Part shown: positions 7,894 to 16,635 of the stretch, piece after piece
Layout of the letters: every line of letters begins with the position of its first letter
Position numbering within the stretch: position 1 is the first letter of the stretch
Source of the DNA: CAHJWH01 sp965198905
Lineage (GTDB): Bacteria > Pseudomonadota > Alphaproteobacteria > Caulobacterales > Caulobacteraceae
Assembly (NCBI GenBank): GCA_965198905.1
Contig: OZ240678.1
Coordinates: 2,790,001 to 2,854,000, forward strand
Length of the DNA stretch: 64,000 nucleotides
Reading direction: 5' to 3'
Notes under the pieces: model-generated
The model's input: the letters and a program-made list of their open reading frames with translations, nothing else
What the model was told of the DNA's origin: nothing
The model's database searches: none
Position numbers and translations under genes: made by a program

Positions 7894-8772
7894 ATGCATT
7901 GCGCCGTCAGCCGTGTCGTCCTTCTGATGGCGGGCTCCGGCCTGATCGGGCTGGGCGCCGGTTCAGCGCCGGCCGGCGCACAGCCCGCCCCCGTAGCGCA
8001 GGCGAGTTCGGCGGCGGGGAGGACGGCGACGGTCGGGCCGCTGCCAAAGCCGTCCGGGGCGGGGGGCTATCTGCCAGCGGGCCAAATTCCCGACGCCGCA
8101 TCCGTGATCGGGCCGCCGCCGCCTCCGGGGAGCGGGACGGAGACAGGCGACGTGGCGAGCTTTGAGGCGACGCGGGCGATGAGGGGCACGCCGAGGTGGG
8201 ACCTGGCCACCCGGGACGCGGTGCTCGGTTCGAGCGCCCTGATGCAGGACTTCTCCTGCGCCCTCGGCGTCCGGCTGACCCAGGCGGACGCGCCGGCGCT
8301 CTTCCGTATGCTCGGGCGGGTGGTGGTGGATGCGGGGGGCACGGCCTCGCACGCCAAGAAGGTGTTCAAGCGCCCACGTCCGTTCATCGACCATCCCGGT
8401 CCGTTGTGCGTCAGCCTCGATCCGGGGCTGTCGCACAGCTGGTCCTACCCTTCCGGCCACTCCACCTTTTCCTGGACGGTCGGGCTGATCCTGGCGGAGG
8501 CGGCGCCAGACCGCGCCGGCGACATCCTGGCGCGCGCGCGGGTGTTCGGGGAGAGCCGGGTGGTGTGCGGGGTCCACTATGAGAGCGATGTCCAGGCGGG
8601 GCGGATCGCCGCCTCGGTCGCCTTCAGCGCGTTGCAGGCCCAGTCGGAGTTCCAGAGCGACCTGCAGGCCGTCCGCGTCGAGCTGGCTGCGCTGCGTAAG
8701 GGCGGCGGGGTCGCGCCCGACGCTGCGGAGTGTCGCATCGAGGACGACGCGATCGCGCATCCGGTGTGGTGA
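7894..8772 (+). CDS. PAP2-family class A acid phosphatase
   Basis: A periplasmic vanadate-type acid phosphatase. The three PAP2 signatures are present: KKVFKRPRPF (KX6RP), SYPSGHSTF (PSGH) and SRVVCGVHYESDVQAG (SRX5HX3D), which supply the phosphate-binding Lys/Arg and the two catalytic histidines. The start at ATG 7894 gives a 292-residue protein with a signal peptide (residues about 5-35). An alternative GTG at 7876, with GGAG ten bases upstream, would add six residues. A Pro/Gly-rich linker precedes the catalytic domain. Enzymes of this class release phosphate from a broad range of monoesters; the physiological substrate cannot be read from sequence. It precedes the large TPR gene on the same strand. 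Confidence 0.85.
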   Translation: MHCAVSRVVLLMAGSGLIGLGAGSAPAGAQPAPVAQASSAAGRTATVGPLPKPSGAGGYLPAGQIPDAASVIGPPPPPGSGTETGDVASFEATRAMRGTPRWDLATRDAVLGSSALMQDFSCALGVRLTQADAPALFRMLGRVVVDAGGTASHAKKVFKRPRPFIDHPGPLCVSLDPGLSHSWSYPSGHSTFSWTVGLILAEAAPDRAGDILARARVFGESRVVCGVHYESDVQAGRIAASVAFSALQAQSEFQSDLQAVRVELAALRKGGGVAPDAAECRIEDDAIAHPVW

Positions 8773-8850
8773 ACGCGCGTCGTTAACCGCGCTTAAGGAC
8801 GGGTGCGTCAGGGTCCTGGCGACCTGGACCCTGGAGTGCGCCCCGTCTTG

Positions 8851-11721
8851 ATGCGTTCGCGTCCTGCGATCAGCCTCGCTGTGACCGCGAGCCTTGCGCT
8901 CGGCGGCGGCGCGCCCTTCGCCATGGCCGCCCCGGAGACCGGCCCGCCAGTTTCTGGCACGCCAGAAGGCCCTGCGACCGATGCCGCGGGCGGCGTTTCG
9001 ATCAAGGTCGGCCAGGCGGAGGCCTTCTCGCGCATCGAGTTCGACGGGGTGCAGCCCCGCTCCGCCCGGCGCGAGGGCGGCGATCTGGTGCTGCAGTTCG
9101 GCCAAGTTTCGCCCCCCAACCTGTCGCTGCTGCGGGTGGACCCGCCGCGGTATCTGAAGACCGCCTCCACCCGCCAGACGCCTGCAGGCATGGAGCTGCG
9201 CCTGACCCTTGCGGAGGGCGTGCAGGTCAAAATCGGCCGCGCCGACGGCGGGACCTACGTCAACCTCGCCCCTGTGGACGCTACGCCCGCGCCCAAGGAC
9301 CAGACGCCTGACCGCAAGGTCGATCCGGTCCCGGCCTCGGGCAAGGTGAAGATGCACGCCGCGCTGCAGAACGGGGTGCTGCAACTGCGCTTCGACTGGC
9401 GCGCGCCGGTGGGCGCGGCGGTGTTCCGGCGCGGCGAGGCGGTCTGGCTGGTGTTCGACGCCCATGCCGACGTCGACCTCAGCGAAGTTCCGGGCGCCTT
9501 GCCCCAGGCCCGCCGGATCGAGGTGGTCTCTTCGCCCAACGCCACAGCACTTCGCATCCTGGCGCCCGAGAACGTGCAGGCGAGCGCGAGCGCCGAAGGC
9601 GCGTCCTGGACCCTGGCGCTCGGCCACAGCGCCGCCGCCACGCCCAGCCCGGTGACGGTGAAGCCCGAGGCCGGCGGCCTGGCGGCCCAGATGGCGGGCG
9701 CGACGGGGGTGTTCTGGTTCGACGATCCGTCCGTCGGCGACCGCCTGGCGGTGGTGACCGCCCTGGGTCCCCCCAAGGGCGTGCTGGCGGCGCGCCACAT
9801 GGTGGACGCCGACATCCTCGCCTCCGCCCAGGGCCTGGCCCTGGCGCCGCTGGCGGGCGATCTCACCGTGGTCAGCGACGCGGAGGTGGTGCGGATCGGG
9901 CGGCCGAGCGGCCTGCAGCTGTCCGAAGGCGTCCAGCAGAACCTGCCCTTGGTCGCCACGGGTCCGAGCCTGCCCAGGCCCGCGGCGCTGCCCGCGCTGA
10001 TCGACTTCGAGGGCTGGTCCAAGACCGGGCCGGGCGGCTTCATGGCCCGCTACGAGAGCCTGCTGCAAGGCGCGTCCGACGAGGGCGCCGCGGCCAAGGG
10101 CGCAGCGGGCGTGACGCCGCCGACCGACGCGCGCTTCGGCTTCGCCCGCTTCCTGGTGGGCTCGGAGCTGGCGTTCGAGGCCATCGGCGTGCTCGACCTG
10201 ATGGGCAAGACCAACCCGCTGGTGATGTCGACGCCGGAGTTCCGCGGCCTTCGCGGCGCGGCGCGGGTGATGGCGGGCCGCTACAAGGACGCCCAGGCCG
10301 ACTTCTCCTCGCCCACCCTGTCCAGCGATCCGTCGAGCGCGCTGTGGCGCGGCTATGCGGCGGCCAGGCTGGGCGACAACACCGGCGCGCGCCAAGCCTT
10401 TGCGGCGGGGCGGGTCGTGCTCGACCAGTTCACGCCCGCCTGGCGCGCGCGCTTTCTGGAGGCCGACGCCGAGGCGGCGCTGGGGACGGGCGACCTGCCG
10501 GGCGCACGGGGGGCGCTGCAGTCCGCGATCCTGCTGAAGCCCGCGGGCGTGGATGCCGACCGGCTGCAGCTCGACCTCGGCCGCTTGGCCCAGGCCGCCG
10601 GCCAGCCCGACCAGGCGCTTCCGCTGTTCGCCGTCGCCGAGACCAGTCCCTATGGCGGCGTCTCCGCCCCGGCGCTGCTCTACGCCACAGAGGCCCAGCA
10701 GGCGCAGGGCCGGATCAGCCAAGCCGACGCCGCCTCAACCCTGGCCTCGGTGCGCTTCCGCTGGCGCGGCGACGCCACGGAGCTGGAGGCCGCCCGCGCG
10801 CTAGGACGGCTCTACATTGTCCAGGGTCGCTACCGGGAGGCGCTGGAGGCGCTGCGCAGCTCCCAGACCGCGTCCCCGGACCTGCCGGCCTCGGCGGCGG
10901 TCCAGGGCGATCTGACCACCGCCTTCCGCAGCCTGTTCCTGGACGGAGGGGCCGACGGTCTGCCTCCGATCCAGGCGCTCGCCCTGTTTTTCGACTTCAA
11001 GGACCTGACCCCGGTGGGCTCGGATGGCGACGCCATGGTGCGCAAGCTGGCCCGACGACTGGTGGACGTGGACCTGCTGGACCAGGCGGCGGAGCTGCTG
11101 AAATACCAGGCCGACAACCGGCTGGACGGGGTGGCGCGCGCGCAGGTGGACACCGACCTCGCCCTCATCCAGGTGATGAACCGCCAGCCCGAAGCGGCGC
11201 TCGACGCCTTGAACGCCTCGCGCACCACCCTGCTGCCGAACGAACTGCAGTCCCAGCGGCGGGTGATCCAGGCCCGGGCGCTGAGCGCCCTCGGCCGGAC
11301 CGACGACGCGCTGGAAATCCTGGACGTCGACACGTCCGCCGACGCACTCGCCGCCCGCGCCGACGTGCTGTGGCGCAAGCGCGACTGGCCGCAGGCCGGC
11401 AAGCTGCTCGAATTGGCCCTGGGCGCGCGGTTCAAGTCGCCCGCGCCGTTGAGCGATGTGGAGCAGGCCGAGCTGCTGCGGGCGGCCATCGCCTACAGTC
11501 TGGCGGGCGACGATGCGGGGGTGACGCGCCTGCGCACCCGCTACGGCCGCCAGGTGGACGCGTCCAAGACTCCGGCCATGCTGAAGGTCGCCCTGGCCGG
11601 CCCGCAAGGCGAGCCCGACCTCGCCGCCTATGGACAGGCGCCATCCGAGACCCAGACCTTCGCCGCCTGGGTGGCCGCGATGAAGACGCGCCTGCTGACC
11701 TCGGACCTCGCAAAGACCTGA
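8851..11721 (+). CDS. Large TPR-containing envelope protein
   Basis: A 956-residue protein with an N-terminal signal sequence (residues about 1-25, ending AMAAPETG). Residues about 45-150 resemble an AMIN-like beta domain (VSIKVGQAEAFSRIEFDG, later VQVKIGRADGGTYVNLAP), a type found in periplasmic peptidoglycan- or secretion-related proteins. From about residue 440 to the end the sequence is a long series of degenerate tetratricopeptide repeats (Ala/Leu/Gly/Asp patterns such as ARVMAGRYKDAQADF, GRLYIVQGRYREALEALRS, ARALSALGRTDDALEIL). It is probably a periplasmic or outer-membrane-facing scaffold. No enzymatic motif is visible. The ATG at 8851 starts the signal sequence; the frame is open back to 8803. 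Function unknown. Confidence 0.8.
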   Translation: MRSRPAISLAVTASLALGGGAPFAMAAPETGPPVSGTPEGPATDAAGGVSIKVGQAEAFSRIEFDGVQPRSARREGGDLVLQFGQVSPPNLSLLRVDPPRYLKTASTRQTPAGMELRLTLAEGVQVKIGRADGGTYVNLAPVDATPAPKDQTPDRKVDPVPASGKVKMHAALQNGVLQLRFDWRAPVGAAVFRRGEAVWLVFDAHADVDLSEVPGALPQARRIEVVSSPNATALRILAPENVQASASAEGASWTLALGHSAAATPSPVTVKPEAGGLAAQMAGATGVFWFDDPSVGDRLAVVTALGPPKGVLAARHMVDADILASAQGLALAPLAGDLTVVSDAEVVRIGRPSGLQLSEGVQQNLPLVATGPSLPRPAALPALIDFEGWSKTGPGGFMARYESLLQGASDEGAAAKGAAGVTPPTDARFGFARFLVGSELAFEAIGVLDLMGKTNPLVMSTPEFRGLRGAARVMAGRYKDAQADFSSPTLSSDPSSALWRGYAAARLGDNTGARQAFAAGRVVLDQFTPAWRARFLEADAEAALGTGDLPGARGALQSAILLKPAGVDADRLQLDLGRLAQAAGQPDQALPLFAVAETSPYGGVSAPALLYATEAQQAQGRISQADAASTLASVRFRWRGDATELEAARALGRLYIVQGRYREALEALRSSQTASPDLPASAAVQGDLTTAFRSLFLDGGADGLPPIQALALFFDFKDLTPVGSDGDAMVRKLARRLVDVDLLDQAAELLKYQADNRLDGVARAQVDTDLALIQVMNRQPEAALDALNASRTTLLPNELQSQRRVIQARALSALGRTDDALEILDVDTSADALAARADVLWRKRDWPQAGKLLELALGARFKSPAPLSDVEQAELLRAAIAYSLAGDDAGVTRLRTRYGRQVDASKTPAMLKVALAGPQGEPDLAAYGQAPSETQTFAAWVAAMKTRLLTSDLAKT

Positions 11722-11742
11722 TGCAGCCGCCCGACGCGACGT

Positions 11743-12030
11743 TTAGTCGTTGGCGCTCGTCCGGGCCTCGGCGTCGACGCCGCTTACCGGCGGCGAGGTC
11801 AGCCAGATGACGTTGAAGGCCAGGCTCGCCGCCACCAAGGTCCGCCCCTGTGCGTCTCTGACTGAGGCGACGAAGATGCGGCTGTCCCCGTCCGGCAGCG
11901 TGTCTTGCGCCATATTAGGCAACGCCACGATGGCCGCCTTCAAGGCTGCGTCCACGTCGTCGAAGTCGCCGCCGATCTGATCGATGACAAGCTCGGTCTG
12001 GTCGGTCGTATCGACATAGAAGCGTGGCAT
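11743..12030 (-). CDS. DUF6894-like small protein
   Basis: A 95-residue protein beginning MPRFYVDTTDQTE. The pattern (aromatic pair after the start, Asp/Gly-rich hairpin, Ala-rich helix AALKAAIVALPNMA, then VASVRDAQGRTLVAASLAF) matches the short alphaproteobacterial DUF6894 type. A second member lies at 21870-22109 and shares the MPxxxF(N/V)D start, the central Ala-rich helix and the V-D-E/A-x-G-R/K-x-L strand. Function unknown; such proteins are cytoplasmic and often near stress genes. The frame is open far upstream, but that part lies antisense to the DUF5519 gene, so I start at the ATG ending at 12030. A 12-residue C-terminal tail is Ser/Ala-rich. Confidence 0.65.
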   Translation of the reverse strand: MPRFYVDTTDQTELVIDQIGGDFDDVDAALKAAIVALPNMAQDTLPDGDSRIFVASVRDAQGRTLVAASLAFNVIWLTSPPVSGVDAEARTSAND

Positions 12031-12225
12031 CTGAGTTCCTCCAGCGCCGATGCTAGTCGATTTTGGGACTTGGGCACGATCACCTTTGAGGGCTGATCCC
12101 ACGCGATGAGCCTGCTCGACAGCCGCCACCTCGATACGGACGCAGGCGTTGTGAGCCCCTACATATGATCGATCGGCGCCGCTTCGATCCGATGAAGCGT
12201 CAAACGTGTCCAGGTGGAGAAGATC

Positions 12226-12630
12226 GTGGTTCAACAAGCTCAATCGACCCTCCCGCGAGAGGCGAAGGGCCCCATCGCTGCGGCTCCTGTCCTCAGGGGC
12301 GACCTGCAGGCCGTCGTGGACGCCGTAGCGGCCTGGCCTGGCGTCGAAGCGACGACCCATTGGCATTTCGCCGATCAGACTCGCATCGACGGCGTCGACT
12401 TTTATGTGGGCCCGGAGGAGCTCGGCCACCTTCACCTCGAGGGGTCGATCCACCTGGCGACGACACCGGCCCTCGGCGCGGAGCTGGTGGCCGAGGGCCT
12501 GGGCACGTCCTTCATCTACGCCCGGGGTTGGACACAGGCGCAGGTGGCCCGGCTGGGCGTCCCAGGCGCGGTCGCGCTCTTCCGGCGCAACTACGACCGG
12601 CTTCGACCACCTGCGGACCGTATGGCCTGA
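12226..12630 (+). CDS. Luciferase-like DUF5519 protein
   Basis: A 134-residue protein. Residues about 35-130 (VVDAVAAWPGVEATTHW... FYVGPEELGHLHLEGSIHLATTP... FIYARGWTQAQVARL... LFRRNYDRL) follow the luciferase-domain/DUF5519 pattern: small alpha+beta, His-Leu-His strand, and a final R-x-N/S-Y motif. No enzymatic activity is established for most members. GTG 12226 is preferred because GGAGA lies 5 bases upstream; GTG 12214 would add four residues. It leads a same-strand group with an unknown gene (12674) and a spermidine-synthase-like gene. Confidence 0.7.
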   Translation: MVQQAQSTLPREAKGPIAAAPVLRGDLQAVVDAVAAWPGVEATTHWHFADQTRIDGVDFYVGPEELGHLHLEGSIHLATTPALGAELVAEGLGTSFIYARGWTQAQVARLGVPGAVALFRRNYDRLRPPADRMA

Positions 12631-12673
12631 CCGGCTGCGGCTCGGGACTAAACACCTGGGCGCCAGATAGGTT

Positions 12674-13159
12674 ATGCAAGGGCGCGGGCTGTCTTCGGGT
12701 CCGTCCCGGCCCGCGGCTGATGAGGCTAGCTTGCAACGTCTGATCGATCTTCCCGGTATGGCGGCGCTGGAGCGGAGCGCGCTGATGAGGCCCCGCCTCG
12801 GCGATGCGGACGCACGTCAGCACTATCCGGAGCTGGATCAGTGCTCGATCGCACTGTTCGGCTTGACTGCCGACGAAGCGGAAGCCGCGGACCGGCCTGC
12901 CGGGTGGGACGGCGTGGAACTCAAGCCGCTGGCTGAACAGGTCCGATTGTTTGAAGACGCCGGATGGGACGTGACGGAGCGGCGTCGTCCGCTGCGCACC
13001 CTGGCGCACTTCAACGCACAGCTCTGGCTGGCCCTGCGCGGGGTGGCCGGGCGATTGCCGGCGCAGCCGGGCGGTGCGCCCGAAGAGGATGGCGGGTCCG
13101 CCGCCTGGGGCGCCGCGCTTCAAGCCGGCGCAACCCGGTTCAAGCGCGATCGAAAGTGA
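12674..13159 (+). CDS. Hypothetical protein in spermidine-synthase-like operon
   Basis: A 161-residue protein with no recognised domain. Codon use is normal for the region (GC-rich third positions), and it overlaps the next gene as GTGA at 13156-13159, so it is very probably translated. The middle (residues about 70-125) has regular Leu/Ala helices and an aromatic LFGLTADEAE segment; the end is basic (ATRFKRDRK). No signal peptide or membrane segment. Residues 1-25 are low-complexity and the true start may be a later Met (residue 29). Function unknown; coupling suggests it works with the methyltransferase-fold protein downstream. Confidence 0.55.
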   Translation: MQGRGLSSGPSRPAADEASLQRLIDLPGMAALERSALMRPRLGDADARQHYPELDQCSIALFGLTADEAEAADRPAGWDGVELKPLAEQVRLFEDAGWDVTERRRPLRTLAHFNAQLWLALRGVAGRLPAQPGGAPEEDGGSAAWGAALQAGATRFKRDRK

Positions 13160-13872
13160 TCCGCTGGTCGCTGGTCGACAAGACGCCGGCGCCTGGCGGA
13201 GGTGAGCTGCGGCTGCTGAAGCGCGGCGAGGAGTTCTCGATCACCATCGACGGGGGTGAGCTGATGAACAGCCGTCGCGGCGGCTCGGAGACTGCCCTGG
13301 GCGCGATGACCTGCGAGCGGCTGCAGGGGCGAAGCGCGCCGCGGCTCCTGATCGGCGGCCTGGGGATGGGTTTCACGCTCCGCGCGGCCCTCGCCGGGCT
13401 TGGACCTGATGCCGAGGTCATCGTGGCGGAGATTTCACCCGCCGTCGTGGCCTGGGCTCAAGGTCCCCTTGCGGAGCTGTTCGGACCGGTTCTTCTGGAC
13501 CCTCAGGTTGTCGTCCGGGTGGCCGATGTCGCGGATCTGATCGGCGCCGGTGAGTCCTATGACGCCATTCTGCTCGACGTCGACAGCGGCCCGCGTGCGC
13601 TCGTCCGCGAGGAGAACGAATGGCTCTATAGCTCGGCAGGGCTCAGCGCCATTCGTGACGCTCTCCGCCCGGAGGGTGTGCTGGCCATCTGGTCGGCGGC
13701 CCCTGATACGGCCTTCGTCGCCAAGCTTCGAAAAGCGGACTTCGAGGTGACCGAAGCGCCGGTCCGATCTCACGGCAAAGGCGGCGCGCGCCATGTGATC
13801 TGGTTCGCGACGCGCGGCCCGCTGGTCTCTTGTAATGCTCCGGCCGCCGTTCATGTCCGATCGAGAGCTTGA
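13156..13872 (+). CDS. Spermidine synthase-like protein
   Basis: A 238-residue Rossmann-fold protein of the spermidine synthase-like class. The nucleotide-binding glycine loop is LLIGGLGMGFTLRAAL (residues about 63-78), the acidic end of the second strand is VIVAEISPAVVAW, and the catalytic-loop region is DAILLDVDSGP. These features match spmSyn-like proteins that lack clear polyamine aminopropyltransferase residues, so the substrate is unknown. It starts at GTG 13156, overlapping the preceding stop by four bases. The last 15 residues are poorly conserved in look. It could be a polyamine-type transferase or a methyltransferase; I cannot decide. Confidence 0.75.
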   Translation: MIRWSLVDKTPAPGGGELRLLKRGEEFSITIDGGELMNSRRGGSETALGAMTCERLQGRSAPRLLIGGLGMGFTLRAALAGLGPDAEVIVAEISPAVVAWAQGPLAELFGPVLLDPQVVVRVADVADLIGAGESYDAILLDVDSGPRALVREENEWLYSSAGLSAIRDALRPEGVLAIWSAAPDTAFVAKLRKADFEVTEAPVRSHGKGGARHVIWFATRGPLVSCNAPAAVHVRSRA

Positions 13873-14148
13873 GCGCGACAGCCTCATAGCCGATCAATCG
13901 CCATCCTCGGTCACCAGCTCTTTCGGCGTGGGACGACCGCCCGGACTATTACGGGTGACGCGCCAGGCTCGTCCAGGAAGCTGAGGGTGATGCGGGCTCG
14001 GAGGCGCTTCCTACCTTGTATCCACGACGCGGAATCTGGATTGCAGGTGTAACCGCCGGCGAGATGTGGTCGAACGGGAAGGTGGCGGCGCCGAGGCCCG
14101 CCTTGGCTGGACCACGAGCAATGCGCCAAACACGCCGGAGTCGCCGCG

Positions 14149-15099
14149 ATGCCTGCTGATGCCGCGGCGGAGCCCGGCGGCTCAGGCGTTCCTGCGACCG
14201 GGACGGGTCCTGTCCGGGCCAAGCCCTTGACCCCCAAGGGCCGGCGCGAGGTGATCTACCGCCACACCTTCCTGGTGCGATTGACCCATTGGATCAACGC
14301 CCTGGTGATCGTGGTGATGATCGGCAGCGGGTTGAACATCTTCAACGCCCATCCGCGGCTCTACTGGGGCAGGACCGGGACCTGGGGCGATCCGTCGATC
14401 TTCTCGTTGGGCGCGGTGATGACGCCGGGAGGGCCGCGTGGCGTGACCCAGATCGGGCCGTTCCACTTCGACACCACGGGCTGGCTCGGCCTGTCCAACG
14501 TGCAGGGCCAGATGGCCCAGCGCGGCTGGCCGACCTGGATCACCATACCGAGCTTCCAGGACCTGGCGGATGCGCGCCACTGGCACTTCCTGTTCGCCTG
14601 GGTGCTGGTGGCCAACGGGCTGGTCTATCTGATCTGGAGCCTGTCGATCCGGCATATCCAGCGCGACCTGTGGCCGACGGGGCGCGACCTGCACGCCATC
14701 CCGCGGTCCGTCCGGGATCACGTGCGGCTGCGCCACCAGACGGGCGAGGCCGCCAAGCGCTACAACGTGCTGCAGCGGCTGGCCTATCTGGGGCTGATCG
14801 CGGCGGTGACGCTGATGGTGCTGACCGGGCTGACCATGTCGCCGGGGATCGACGCCGTCCTCCCGTGGCTTCTGAACCTGTTCGGCGGGCGTCAGTCGGC
14901 GCGCACGATCCATTTCGTCTCGGCCGGGTTCATCGTCCTGTTCATCATCGTGCACTTGACCGAAGTCGTGCTGGCCGGCCCGCTCAATGAGCTGCGCTCG
15001 ATCATTACAGGCCGCTACGCCGTGCCCCGGGACCACCGCCAAGCTGACCTTGCGCAGACCTCTCAGCCCCAAAGTGGGAGGCGCCTGAGATGGCGCTGA
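14149..15099 (+). CDS. Cytochrome b561-type membrane subunit
   Basis: A 316-residue integral membrane haem protein. Four hydrophobic helices are visible (residues about 45-63, 145-165, 206-226 and 252-280). Histidines at LTHWINAL, ARHWHFLF, TIHFVSAG and IVHLTEVV are the expected axial ligands of two haem b. The type is that of di-haem cytochrome b partners of thiosulfate-reductase and sulfite-dehydrogenase-like molybdoenzymes. It overlaps the next gene, a periplasmic molybdopterin oxidoreductase, by 10 bases, so the two form a redox module passing electrons between the quinone pool and the Mo centre. An Ala/Gly/Pro-rich N-terminal extension of about 30 residues is unusual. Confidence 0.88.
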   Translation: MPADAAAEPGGSGVPATGTGPVRAKPLTPKGRREVIYRHTFLVRLTHWINALVIVVMIGSGLNIFNAHPRLYWGRTGTWGDPSIFSLGAVMTPGGPRGVTQIGPFHFDTTGWLGLSNVQGQMAQRGWPTWITIPSFQDLADARHWHFLFAWVLVANGLVYLIWSLSIRHIQRDLWPTGRDLHAIPRSVRDHVRLRHQTGEAAKRYNVLQRLAYLGLIAAVTLMVLTGLTMSPGIDAVLPWLLNLFGGRQSARTIHFVSAGFIVLFIIVHLTEVVLAGPLNELRSIITGRYAVPRDHRQADLAQTSQPQSGRRLRWR

Positions 15100-15893
15100 T
15101 CACCCGGCGTGGGGCGTTGGCAGGCGCGATGACGGGAGGCGGGCTGCTGATGGCCGGCTGCTCGCGCGTGCTGCAGACCGATGCGCTGATGGCCACCAAG
15201 CCGTTGCAGGCGGTGTTCGGCGTATCCGAGGCCTGGACCTACGCGACCCAGAAGTTCCTGCTATCCGGCGGCGAGCTGGCGCGGGAATACAAGCCCTCCG
15301 AGATCAGCAAGATCTTCTTCGCCAACGGCACCACCAACCCCGCCACCGCAGACTACGACCAGGCGGCCGCCGATCGGTTCGCCAACTGGCGCTTCACCAT
15401 CACGGGCCGGGTGGCGCGGCCGATGTCGCTGTCGCTGGCCCAGCTTCGGGCGCTGCCGGCCCGCACCCAGATCACCCGCCACGACTGCGTGGAGGGCTGG
15501 AGCGCCATCGGCCAGTGGACCGGCGTGCCGGTGGGCCTGCTGCTCAAGGCCGCCGGCGCCATGCCCGGGGCCAAGTACGTGATCTTCCACTGCGCCGACA
15601 ACCTGGACGGCGAGCCGTCCAAGGGCGGCCAGCAGGCACCCGGCCAGTACTACGAGAGCCTGGCCATGGCGTCCGCCACCCATCCCCAGACCCTGATCGC
15701 CTACGCCATGAACGGCGCGCCGCTGGCCGTCGCCCACGGGGCGCCGCTGCGGCTGAGGGTGGAGAGGCAGCTCGGCTACAAACAGGCCAAGTACCTGCAG
15801 GGAATGGAAGTCGCGGACAGCTTCACAGGCCTGGCGGGCGGGAAGGGCGGCTACTGGGAGGACCGCGGCTATGACTGGTGGGCGGGGATGTGA
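15090..15893 (+). CDS. Molybdopterin-dependent oxidoreductase (sulfite oxidase family)
   Basis: A 267-residue Mo-enzyme of the sulfite oxidase/MsrP fold. The N-terminus has a Tat-like TRRGALAG and a possible lipobox (LLMAGC), so it is probably a Tat-exported periplasmic lipoprotein. The Mo-ligating cysteine is in RHDCVEGWSAIGQW (residues about 130-143), followed by the family motif VIFHCAD. C-terminal GYKQAKYLQGMEVADSF is typical. It probably oxidises or reduces a small sulfur or methionine-sulfoxide substrate, exchanging electrons with the cytochrome b encoded just upstream (10-base overlap). The Mo cofactor chaperone region seems intact. The exact substrate cannot be assigned from sequence. 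Confidence 0.9.
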   Translation: MALITRRGALAGAMTGGGLLMAGCSRVLQTDALMATKPLQAVFGVSEAWTYATQKFLLSGGELAREYKPSEISKIFFANGTTNPATADYDQAAADRFANWRFTITGRVARPMSLSLAQLRALPARTQITRHDCVEGWSAIGQWTGVPVGLLLKAAGAMPGAKYVIFHCADNLDGEPSKGGQQAPGQYYESLAMASATHPQTLIAYAMNGAPLAVAHGAPLRLRVERQLGYKQAKYLQGMEVADSFTGLAGGKGGYWEDRGYDWWAGM

Positions 15894-15923
15894 GCCGGCG
15901 CGCGCGCCTGTAAGCGCAGCGGC

Positions 15924-16029
15924 TCTGCACGCCGGACGCCGCAGCGTCGCCCCCTCCACCCCGCTGAGCGGGGTTCCCCTCCCCAAGGCGGGAAGATCTA
16001 GGCGGTCACCCTCAATGGCGGCTGGTATT
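15924..16029. repeat. Dispersed intergenic repeat copy 1
   Basis: About 105 bases similar to 39038-39142: shared text includes CGCCGGA, CGCCCCCTCCAC, a small hairpin around CCCCGCTGAGCGGGG, and GGGAAGATC followed by AGGCGGTCA. No gene lies in it. It belongs to the same REP-type family as the copies near 30, 39 and 43 kb. Confidence 0.7.
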
Positions 16030-16037
16030 CGCCGACC

Positions 16038-16244
16038 TCAATTGGAGATGGCTAGAACCCGCTGCCCCGGCAGCTCGCATGAGCGGCTCAACAGGCCCTT
16101 GACCCTGCGGCCGGCCTTGACCGATTGGGCCAGCACCCGTCCCTCAGCGGCATCCAGACTGCTGGCCTCGATGACGAGTAGAACGTGTTGCAGCGCTCCG
16201 TCCACGTCCTCGCTCACGACAGAAACGGCGTAAGACTGCAGCAT
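16038..16244 (-). CDS. Small hypothetical protein
   Basis: A 68-residue protein: acidic/hydrophobic first half (VSEDVDGALQHVLLVIEASS) and a basic second half ending in RSCELPGQRVLAISN. GAGG and AGG lie upstream of the ATG at 16244, giving a reasonable ribosome site. The frame ends next to the repeat at 15924. No domain, membrane segment or signal is visible; function unknown. It could be a small stress-related protein since it leads into the 16-22 kb block, but this is only position. Confidence 0.45.
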   Translation of the reverse strand: MLQSYAVSVVSEDVDGALQHVLLVIEASSLDAAEGRVLAQSVKAGRRVKGLLSRSCELPGQRVLAISN

Positions 16245-16334
16245 GACCTGGTGTCCTCAATGTCCCGCCAGACACAAGCCGCCGTATTTCCTTGATGAGC
16301 CGTTAATCAGGTCCGGTCAGACGCATCGAAATCT

Positions 16335-16487
16335 TCAGCGCCTGATGCTACGGCGCATTTCAGGATATATGCTTGAAACATAATCCCGAGCCGGATGCCC
16401 TAATGCGCCGCGTTCCGGCGGACGACGTCGCCGGGCCGCCAGACCCAACACGGGGCCCGACAACTTACTGATCTTGATTTCGGCCAT
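16335..16487 (-). CDS. Possible short basic protein
   Basis: A 50-residue ORF (MAEIKISKLSGPVLGLAARR then an Arg-rich middle) with AGGAAAG about 11 bases before the ATG. The Arg-rich core could be an antisense shadow of nothing in particular; no gene lies opposite. No recognised family. Kept as low-confidence because the ribosome site is good and the region (16245-16635) is otherwise empty. Confidence 0.3.
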   Translation of the reverse strand: MAEIKISKLSGPVLGLAARRRRPPERGALGHPARDYVSSIYPEMRRSIRR

Positions 16488-16635
16488 GCTGATGGTCTTT
16501 CCTGAGTCTGTAAGAGAATGGAGACTTTTGCTTGTCTGCCCCGACAAGGTCAGGCTTGGCTTTGTCTTCGCCTGGCGTTGAGCATCGGCTCGGCGGTCGC
16601 GTGCGCCACGGACTGAGGCTCAGGACGGCCTCAGC

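Noticed and set aside
8783..8796. TTAA-N6-TTAA upstream of the TPR gene
   Set aside because: Spacing is six, not seven as CtrA requires; I do not call it a site.
13911..14237. 108-codon minus-strand ORF between the spermidine-synthase-like and cytochrome b genes
   Set aside because: It overlaps the cytochrome gene start on the opposite strand and has no homologous look.
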